Below are positions 6,711 to 11,356 of a stretch of 14,968 bases of DNA, piece after piece. The notes beneath the pieces are model-generated. The model was given only the letters and a program-made list of their open reading frames with translations, ran no database searches and was not told the DNA's origin. Where the stretch lies: contig JASGDB010000107.1 of NCBI GenBank assembly GCA_049841315.1, positions 1 to 14,968 on the forward strand, given 5' to 3'. Numbering within the stretch: position 1 is the first letter of the stretch; each line of letters starts with the position of its first letter. The translations under genes and the position numbers were made by a program. Origin of the DNA: JASGDB01 sp049841315. GTDB taxonomy: Bacteria > Bacteroidota > Bacteroidia > Flavobacteriales > Weeksellaceae.

Positions 6711-7424
6711 TTATTCAAAAAGTTCAGCTGTATTCAGAACGGAAACTTTCCCGTCTTCACATCGTATCGCTTCTCCCGGAAAATTCTGAATCATGTGGTA
6801 ATCGTGTGTTGCCATTACTACTGCACATTGGTTTTCGTTAGCAACTTGCTTCAGCAGTGTCATGATATCGTTGGAAGTTTCAGGGTCGAGGTTTCCGGTA
6901 GGTTCATCAGCCAGAATCAGCTGAGGATGGTTCAGAAGCGCTCTTGCAATGGCGATACGCTGCTGCTCGCCTCCGGAAAGTTCATGCGGCATTTTGTGTT
7001 TTTTGGTTTTCATACCTACGCTTTCCAGTACTTCGTTGATTCTTTCGTCGATTTGATGCTGGTCTTTCCAACCGGTAGCTTCCAAAACGAATCTCAGGTT
7101 TTTCTCCACCGTTCTGTCCGAAAGAAGCTGAAAGTCCTGAAATACAATTCCTAATTTTCTTCTCAGATTCGGAACGTCGGAAACTCTGAGTTTTTCCAAA
7201 TCAAAACCGGCAACACTGCCTGTTCCTCCGGCTAACGGGATATGCCCGTAAAGTGTTTTCAGAAGGGAGCTTTTCCCCGAACCTGTTTTTCCAATAAGAT
7301 AGCAGAATTTCCCCTTCTGAATATGTAAATCCACATGATTCAGCACCGTAAAATTCTTTTGTGCAATGGTTGCGTTGTTAAGAGCGATGATAAAGTCTCC
7401 TCCTTGTATATCTCTGTGCGGCAT
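6711..7424 (-). CDS. ftsE: FtsE-like ABC transporter ATP-binding protein
   Basis: The 237-residue protein is a single ABC ATPase domain. It shows Walker A GKTGSGKS (45-52), a Q-loop in VFQDFQLL (Q96), the signature LSGGEQQR (149-156), Walker B LILADEPTGNLDPE (D173, E174) and the H-loop histidine H207 in ATHDYH. Overall phrasing (GIVFQDFQLLSDRTVEKNL) is that of FtsE, the ATPase that with the membrane protein FtsX regulates cell-wall hydrolases at the division site. ftsX is not adjacent, which is common in Bacteroidota. A LolD/MacB-type ATPase is the main alternative, since these share the fold and many motifs. ATG 7424 is preceded by a TATTTTTG box, which supports this start; the first ten residues are not conserved enough to exclude a later one. 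Confidence 0.85.
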   Translation of the reverse strand: MPHRDIQGGDFIIALNNATIAQKNFTVLNHVDLHIQKGKFCYLIGKTGSGKSSLLKTLYGHIPLAGGTGSVAGFDLEKLRVSDVPNLRRKLGIVFQDFQLLSDRTVEKNLRFVLEATGWKDQHQIDERINEVLESVGMKTKKHKMPHELSGGEQQRIAIARALLNHPQLILADEPTGNLDPETSNDIMTLLKQVANENQCAVVMATHDYHMIQNFPGEAIRCEDGKVSVLNTAELFE

Positions 7425-7467
7425 CTTGAAAAAATTAGTCTGTAAAAAACATTTCGTTTATCAGCTT

Positions 7468-7475
7468 CAAAAATA
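7468..7475 (-). promoter_or_regulatory. Putative -7 box for ftsE
   Basis: On the minus strand 7475 to 7468 reads TATTTTTG, matching TAnnTTTG, with 43 bases to the ATG at 7424. No ideal -33 element is seen. Confidence 0.45.
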
Positions 7476-7520
7476 GTTAAAATTTTTTCTTAGGAGAATT
7501 TTTTGGGAAATTTTAACAAC

Positions 7521-7551
7521 AAAAAATGCCTGAAAAATTACTTTTTCACGC
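7521..7551 (-). terminator. Possible terminator after rpmH
   Basis: On the minus strand TGAAAAA (7548-7542), loop GTAA and TTTTTCA (7537-7531) form a 7-bp A/T-rich stem, followed after GGC by ATTTTTT (to 7521). The position, about 30 bases past the rpmH stop, and the T-run fit a terminator. The stem is weak. Confidence 0.45.
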
Positions 7552-7577
7552 ATCCTTTGTATATGATAATACAGAAA

Positions 7578-7733
7578 TTATCTTTTAGCGCGCGCAGCAC
7601 TCACAGTTAATCTCTTTCTGCCTTTAGCTCTTCTTGCAGCCAAAACTCTTCTTCCGTTCGGCGTGGACATTCTTTCTCTGAAACCGTGTTTGTTTCTTTT
7701 CTTTCTTTCTGATGGCTGGAACGTTCTTTTCAT
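7578..7733 (-). CDS. rpmH: 50S ribosomal protein L34
   Basis: The minus-strand frame from ATG 7733 to the stop at 7578 encodes 51 residues beginning MKRTFQPSERKKRNKHGF and continuing with RERMSTPNGRRVLAARRAKGR, the hallmark of bacterial L34, a small arginine- and lysine-rich protein of the large ribosomal subunit. The C-terminus KRLTVSAARAKR has a short extension typical of this phylum. The gene is short enough to be missed by length cut-offs. Upstream is a near-ideal Bacteroidota promoter, and downstream a possible weak terminator, so it is probably transcribed alone. The usual bacterial neighbour rnpA is not present here. Confidence 0.96.
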   Translation of the reverse strand: MKRTFQPSERKKRNKHGFRERMSTPNGRRVLAARRAKGRKRLTVSAARAKR

Positions 7734-7783
7734 TGCTTCAGTTTATAATAATCTTTATTATTTTTCTTAATAATTTCGAGTTG

Positions 7784-7814
7784 CAAATATATTCAATTTT
7801 TTAATAATGGCAAA
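7784..7814 (-). promoter_or_regulatory. Consensus Bacteroidota promoter of rpmH
   Basis: On the minus strand TTTG (7814-7811) is followed by exactly 19 bases and then TATATTTG (7791-7784), the -33 TTTG / -7 TAnnTTTG arrangement recognised by the Bacteroidota primary sigma factor. It would start transcription near 7778 and give a leader of about 45 bases before the rpmH ATG at 7733. A perfect match before a highly expressed ribosomal gene is expected. Confidence 0.8.
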
Positions 7815-7850
7815 TTATTTCGCATTGTTTTTTGAGAGAAATTTCAAAGT

Positions 7851-7874
7851 TGTGATTTGTTCTGTACAATCACA
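7851..7874. repeat. Inverted repeat between dusB and rpmH
   Basis: TGTGATT (7851-7857) and AATCACA (7868-7874) form a perfect 7-bp stem around a ten-base loop, followed on the plus strand by TTTTTA. No plus-strand gene ends here, so a terminator role is unclear; an operator-like dyad upstream of the rpmH promoter is possible. Only the symmetry is seen. Confidence 0.35.
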
Positions 7875-7916
7875 TTTTTATCCGAAGAACACAAAGACGA
7901 TCCATAGCTGTTAATT

Positions 7917-7937
7917 AAAAAAATCGTGCTATACACG
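7917..7937 (-). terminator. Weak candidate terminator after dusB
   Basis: On the minus strand CGTG (7937-7934), loop TATAG and CACG (7928-7925) are followed by ATTTTTTT (7924-7917), about 20 bases past the dusB stop. The stem is only 4 bp, so this is a low-confidence call based on position and T-run. Confidence 0.35.
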
Positions 7938-7955
7938 TCTATTGTGGTGATAAAA

Positions 7956-8954
7956 TTATGAAATTTCTGAAAAATATTCCGCATAAAACTCCTTCGCCTC
8001 ATGAATAATCACATCCATTTCTTCCAGCGTGAAAATCTCCAGAAATTTTTTCCTGAACTCCTTAAAATGCGGAACACCACGGAAATAATTGGTATAATGC
8101 TGGCGCATCTCGATTAAACCCAGACGTTCGCCTTTCCATTCCGCACTCCATTCCGCATGTTGACGAACGGCGGTGAGACGGTCATCAATCGTAGGTTCGG
8201 GTAATTTTTCTCCGGTTGCAAAGAAATGTTTGATTTCGTTGAAAATCCACGGATAGCCGATTGCACCTCGCCCAATCATAATACCGTCGCAGTTGTATTT
8301 TTGTTTGTATTCAAGGGCTTTTTCAGGGGAATCGACATCGCCGTTTCCGAAAACGGGAATTTCAATATTCGGATTGTTTTTGATTCTGGAAATATGTTCC
8401 CAGTCGGCTTCGCCTTTGTACATCTGCGAACGTGTTCTCGCATGAATTGTGAGCGCTTTGATTCCGGCATCCTGAAGCCTTTCCGCTACTTCATCGATGT
8501 TAATAGTATTGGTGTCCCAGCCTAATCTTGTTTTTACCGTTACCGGAAGATGTGTGGAATTTACAACGGCTTTTGTAAGTCGCACCATTAAATCCACATC
8601 TTTCAGAACGCCTGCGCCTGCGCCTTTGCATACCACTTTTTTCACCGGACATCCGAAATTGATGTCCACCAAATCCGGCTCTACGGTTTCAACAATCCGT
8701 GCGGACATTGCCATTGCTTCTTCATCACCTCCGAAAATCTGAATACCGACAGGTCTTTCATAGTCGAAAATATCTAATTTTTTCCTGCTTTTTATGGCAT
8801 CGCGAATCAGTCCTTCTGACGAAATAAATTCCGAATACATCAGGTCTGCGCCGTGCAGTTTGCAAAGCCTGCGGAAAGGCGGGTCGCTCACATCCTCCAT
8901 GGGTGCGAGTAAAAGCGGGAATTCCGGAAGTTCTATGTTGCCGATTTTTACCAT
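7956..8954 (-). CDS. dusB: tRNA dihydrouridine synthase DusB
   Basis: This 332-residue flavoenzyme reduces uridines in the D-loop of tRNA to dihydrouridine with NADPH. The N-terminal PLLLAPMEDVSDPPFRRL (residues 13-30) is the FMN-binding start of the TIM barrel. The catalytic cysteine is C102 in NFGCPVKKV, followed by the Dus signature KGAGAGVLKD. Further FMN and RNA contacts are K141/R143 (VKTRLGW), H171 (TIHARTRSQMYKG), N204 (FGNGDV) and MIGRGAIGYPWIF. The C-terminal helical tRNA-binding domain starts near residue 245. The IFGG and CPVKKV phrases fit DusB rather than DusA or DusC. The start ATG 8954 lies only four bases after a -7 box, so the mRNA may have almost no leader. It is the last minus-strand gene before rpmH and seems to be a single-gene transcript. 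Confidence 0.95.
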   Translation of the reverse strand: MVKIGNIELPEFPLLLAPMEDVSDPPFRRLCKLHGADLMYSEFISSEGLIRDAIKSRKKLDIFDYERPVGIQIFGGDEEAMAMSARIVETVEPDLVDINFGCPVKKVVCKGAGAGVLKDVDLMVRLTKAVVNSTHLPVTVKTRLGWDTNTINIDEVAERLQDAGIKALTIHARTRSQMYKGEADWEHISRIKNNPNIEIPVFGNGDVDSPEKALEYKQKYNCDGIMIGRGAIGYPWIFNEIKHFFATGEKLPEPTIDDRLTAVRQHAEWSAEWKGERLGLIEMRQHYTNYFRGVPHFKEFRKKFLEIFTLEEMDVIIHEAKEFYAEYFSEIS

Positions 8955-8958
8955 TGCG

Positions 8959-8966
8959 CAAAGATA
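8959..8966 (-). promoter_or_regulatory. Putative -7 box of dusB, directly before the start codon
   Basis: On the minus strand 8966 to 8959 reads TATCTTTG, then CGCA, then the dusB ATG. With transcription starting a few bases after the TTTG, the mRNA would begin at or next to the start codon. No TTTG lies 19 bases upstream. Confidence 0.45.
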
Positions 8967-9070
8967 AGGAAAGATGTTGGAAGACGACGATAAGAGTGGG
9001 GGACTTTGAGGCAGGAAGATTTTGAGACGGTAAAGAATATAAAATTACCTCGTAAAATTCCGGAATCGAA

Positions 9071-9117
9071 AAATTAAAAAACCTTTAACTCACTATTTTT
9101 AGTTTGTTAAAGGTTTT
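9071..9117 (-). terminator. Intrinsic terminator after rpsT and tRNA-Glu
   Basis: On the minus strand AAAACCTTTAAC (9117-9106) and GTTAAAGGTTTT (9089-9078) form a perfect 12-bp stem with a 16-base loop, and the stem runs into TTAATTT. It begins seven bases after the 3' end of tRNA-Glu (9124), so it would close the rpsT-tRNA transcript. Confidence 0.7.
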
Positions 9118-9123
9118 GTTGAG

Positions 9124-9195
9124 TAGCCCGTAGGGGAATCGAACCCCTCTTACCAGAATGAAAATCTGAGGTCCTAACCGATAGACGAACGGGCC
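9124..9195 (-). tRNA. tRNA-Glu (anticodon UUC), first copy
   Basis: The 72-base minus-strand gene folds into a standard cloverleaf. The acceptor stem pairs GGCCCGT with ACGGGCT, including a terminal G1-U72 wobble. The anticodon stem-loop is TCAGA, loop TTTTCAT, TCTGG, giving anticodon TTC; the T-arm is AGGGG-TTCGATT-CCCCT. The discriminator base is A and CCA is not encoded. It starts 11 bases after the stop codon of rpsT and is followed by a strong terminator, so it is probably cut out of the rpsT transcript by RNase P. Confidence 0.95.
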
Positions 9196-9206
9196 TTAGG
9201 TTTTTA

Positions 9207-9461
9207 TTACGCTAACTTGTTAACGTGTTTAGTCAGCTTGCTTTTCAGGTTCGCCGCTTTGTTTTTGTGGATGATGTTTCTCTTTGCTAATTTGTCAAGC
9301 AGAGAAATCACTTGTGGAAGCTGTTCTGCAGCTGCCTTTTTATCCTCCTCATTTCTTAATACTTTCATTGCTGTTCTTGCAGTCTTGTGATAGTACCTGT
9401 TGCGCAGTCTTTTTACTGCGTTCTGTCTGATTCTTTTTAATGCTGATTTATGATTTGCCAT
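9207..9461 (-). CDS. rpsT: 30S ribosomal protein S20
   Basis: The 84-residue protein MANHKSALKRIRQNAVKRLRN... is bacterial S20, a three-helix protein that binds 16S rRNA in the body of the small subunit. Landmarks are the MANHKSA start, KTARTAMK (about residues 28-35) and the C-terminal KRNIIHKNKAANLKSKL. The open frame reaches an upstream ATG at 9485, which would add eight residues, but that codon overlaps the -7 box at 9483-9490 and lies before the expected transcription start, so ATG 9461 is correct. The predicted leader is about 15 bases. It has its own consensus promoter and shares its transcript with tRNA-Glu immediately downstream. Confidence 0.97.
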   Translation of the reverse strand: MANHKSALKRIRQNAVKRLRNRYYHKTARTAMKVLRNEEDKKAAAEQLPQVISLLDKLAKRNIIHKNKAANLKSKLTKHVNKLA

Positions 9462-9482
9462 GATGTTTGTCAAATGTGGGTG

Positions 9483-9513
9483 CAAAGATATGAGTTAATT
9501 TTTAATCTGCAAA
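9483..9513 (-). promoter_or_regulatory. Consensus Bacteroidota promoter of rpsT
   Basis: On the minus strand TTTG (9513-9510), exactly 19 bases, then TATCTTTG (9490-9483). This is a perfect -33/-7 arrangement. It predicts transcription starting near 9477 and fixes the rpsT start at ATG 9461 rather than 9485. The -33 element lies eight bases past the stop codon of the upstream small gene. Confidence 0.8.
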
Positions 9514-9520
9514 TATTTTT

Positions 9521-9853
9521 TTATTTTTTTTCATTTTTTTCTTCAGAAAGGTAGTCTTTCAGCTTGTTGCGGGCGTCTTCTATTTTCTGCATTTCCTTTT
9601 CCTTCTCTATTTTCCGGATGGTATTTTCCAGCATGATGATGGCGTTGTTCCACTCTCCGGTGCTGTTGGTAAAGAGTGTTTCATCGATGATGACTTCAAA
9701 GATATTCTGTTCCCCCTTTTTATACAGCTTGAACGAAATTTTGTCGTCATTGCCCGTAATTACGCCGTCTACGATTTGTAAATCATAGAGTTTGGGTCTC
9801 GTGTGAATTTTTTTAAAAAGCAGTTTTGCTTCCTGAATTTTAAGCTCAGGCAT
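9521..9853 (-). CDS. Small conserved-looking protein of unknown function
   Basis: I do not recognise this 110-residue protein. The first 75 residues look like a compact alpha/beta fold with alternating hydrophobic strands (KLYDLQIVDGVITG, KISFKLYKKG, IFEVIIDETLF). The last 35 are a highly charged, lysine- and glutamate-rich helix that could form a coiled coil. There is no signal peptide, membrane helix or cysteine motif, so it is probably cytoplasmic. Its ATG lies 22 bases after a tRNA-Glu gene, with no -7 box between, so it is likely read from the tRNA promoter as a tRNA-mRNA transcript. The normal codon use and tight spacing to the rpsT promoter argue that it is real. Confidence 0.75.
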   Translation of the reverse strand: MPELKIQEAKLLFKKIHTRPKLYDLQIVDGVITGNDDKISFKLYKKGEQNIFEVIIDETLFTNSTGEWNNAIIMLENTIRKIEKEKEMQKIEDARNKLKDYLSEEKNEKK

Positions 9854-9875
9854 AACGGTAAAATTTCATAGTTGG

Positions 9876-9947
9876 TAGCCTATAGGGGAATCGAACCCCT
9901 GTTGCAAGAATGAAAATCTTGAATCCTAACCACTATACGAATAGGCC
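9876..9947 (-). tRNA. tRNA-Glu (anticodon UUC), second copy
   Basis: The 72-base gene folds as a cloverleaf: acceptor GGCCTAT with ATAGGCT (again ending in a G1-U72 wobble), anticodon stem CAAGA / TCTTG with loop TTTTCAT (anticodon TTC), and T-arm AGGGG-TTCGATT-CCCCT. The discriminator is A and CCA is not encoded. It has the same anticodon as the copy at 9124-9195 but differs in the acceptor, D and anticodon arms, with pairing preserved, so it is an old duplicate rather than a recent one. A -7 box lies just upstream. Confidence 0.95.
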
Positions 9948-9956
9948 AATAAAGCG

Positions 9957-9964
9957 CAAAAATA
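9957..9964 (-). promoter_or_regulatory. Putative -7 box for the second tRNA-Glu
   Basis: On the minus strand 9964 to 9957 reads TATTTTTG (TAnnTTTG), nine bases before the mature tRNA 5' end at 9947. This fits a transcript starting only a few bases before the tRNA. No ideal -33 element is seen. Confidence 0.45.
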
Positions 9965-10012
9965 AAAATTAATTTGCAAATAACGGAAATATATGAAAAT
10001 TTCAGAATTCTC

Positions 10013-11302
10013 TTACTTCAGTTTTTTCTGAATCACGATGTTTTTAATGCCTTTGGTTTCAAGGTTTTTCATTTCTTTGATGGCATCTTCCAGCGTTTTG
10101 AACTGTCCGTAAGTATAATAAAATTTCCCGTCGATTTTCTCACGATTCACATCCTTGAGTAAAGTAAGGATATTGGAATTACTACTCAGCCTTTGGTCTG
10201 TAACGGCAACTTCTAATGTGTAAAATCCGGTTGCCAATGCCTGATTAGGAACAAAACTTATCGCCAAAGCATTTCTGAATCCGGCATCTTTGGCGGTTTT
10301 TACATTGTTGTCCCGCACAGAAGCCATATTGGTATTGGCATAATAATATTTGTATTGATTCCCTTCTTTAATGGCAAGAATATATTTCAATCCTTTAAAA
10401 GCTGTATCTCCGTCATTATACCGGGTTGGGGAACTCATCAGAAGAACGCGGAAATCGTTTTTCAACGGCTGTTCTGCCGGTTTTTCGGGTTCTGCCGGTT
10501 TTTCGGTAATGCCTCCTTTTTTGTCGAGCGCTTTTTTGTAGCTCATGATTCCGTTGTAAATGCTGGTAGAAATTTCCTCCTGCCCTTTGTCCGACGAAAT
10601 ATAAAGCGCCTCATCATAATTGCTCACAAATCCCATTTCGATGAGTACGGAGGGCATTGCATTCATCCTAAGTACGTGAAAATTCTCCTGTTTCACGCCT
10701 CTGGAATAACGCTTGTCTTTCTTTTCAAAATTTTCTTCAATATAGCTCGCAAGAGTAAGGCTGGCATCTCGGTATTTGGACTGCTGTATTTTTAGTGCGA
10801 TTAAAGATTCCGGTGAAGTAGGGTCGTAAGAGGCAAAAGTCTGCTTATCTTTCTCATCGAGAAAAATCACTTCGTTTTCCGCTTTTGCCACTTCCAGGTT
10901 GGTTCGGTTCTGGTCGATACCGAGTACATAAGTTTCCGTTCCGTACGGTGTCGTCTTTTTATTGGAGTTTACGTGGATGGAAACAAACAAATCCGCCTTG
11001 CTCCGGTTGGCAATGTTGGTACGCTCAGTAAGCGAAGGATACATATCAGTTTTTCTGGTATAAATAACTTTGAAATCTTTTTCCTTTTCAAGCATTTTCC
11101 CGACTTTGAGGGTTACGGCAAGGGTGATGTCCTTTTCTGCGATATATCCCGTTTCGTCGTATCTTCGGTTGGCTCCGTGGTCGGTTCCGCCATGTCCTGC
11201 ATCCAGAACAATGATGAATTTTTTCTGTGCATTCACTGTTACAGAAAGAATCATCAACAGGAACATCAAATATTTTTTGAGATAAAATCTTCGGCTTGTC
11301 AT
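10013..11302 (-). CDS. Secreted N-acetylmuramoyl-L-alanine amidase (Amidase_3) with SPOR-like C-terminus
   Basis: This 429-residue enzyme cleaves the amide bond between N-acetylmuramic acid and L-alanine in peptidoglycan. A signal peptide (RRFYLKKYLMFLLMILSVTVNA, cleaved near residue 25) sends it to the periplasm. The Amidase_3 domain has zinc ligands H37 (LDAGHGG), E56 (AEKDI) and H110 (SIHVNSN), and catalytic E222 (LIEMGFVSN). A proline- and glutamate-rich linker (EKPAEPEKPAEQP, about residues 267-280) follows. The C-terminal 140 residues include VLLMSSPTRY and end in YYTYGQFKTLEDAIKEMKNL, which resembles a SPOR peptidoglycan-binding domain. The protein is of the AmiC type, acting in daughter-cell separation. 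It is transcribed away from lptD, another envelope gene. Domain calls are firm for the amidase, moderate for SPOR. Confidence 0.93.
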   Translation of the reverse strand: MTSRRFYLKKYLMFLLMILSVTVNAQKKFIIVLDAGHGGTDHGANRRYDETGYIAEKDITLAVTLKVGKMLEKEKDFKVIYTRKTDMYPSLTERTNIANRSKADLFVSIHVNSNKKTTPYGTETYVLGIDQNRTNLEVAKAENEVIFLDEKDKQTFASYDPTSPESLIALKIQQSKYRDASLTLASYIEENFEKKDKRYSRGVKQENFHVLRMNAMPSVLIEMGFVSNYDEALYISSDKGQEEISTSIYNGIMSYKKALDKKGGITEKPAEPEKPAEQPLKNDFRVLLMSSPTRYNDGDTAFKGLKYILAIKEGNQYKYYYANTNMASVRDNNVKTAKDAGFRNALAISFVPNQALATGFYTLEVAVTDQRLSSNSNILTLLKDVNREKIDGKFYYTYGQFKTLEDAIKEMKNLETKGIKNIVIQKKLK

Positions 11303-11321
11303 TTTAAATAAAAAATTGTTT

Positions 11322-11329
11322 TAATTTTG
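11322..11329 (+). promoter_or_regulatory. Putative -7 box for lptD
   Basis: TAATTTTG matches TAnnTTTG and lies 27 bases before the TTG start at 11357, predicting a leader of about 20 bases. This supports a start at or near 11357 and argues against a longer N-terminus. Confidence 0.5.
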
Positions 11330-11356
11330 AGCCCGTTATTTATACATTAGATAGAA

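Noticed and set aside
9462..9485. Upstream ATG adding eight residues to S20
   Set aside because: The codon overlaps the -7 box at 9483-9490, before the expected transcription start; MANHKSA is the conserved S20 start.
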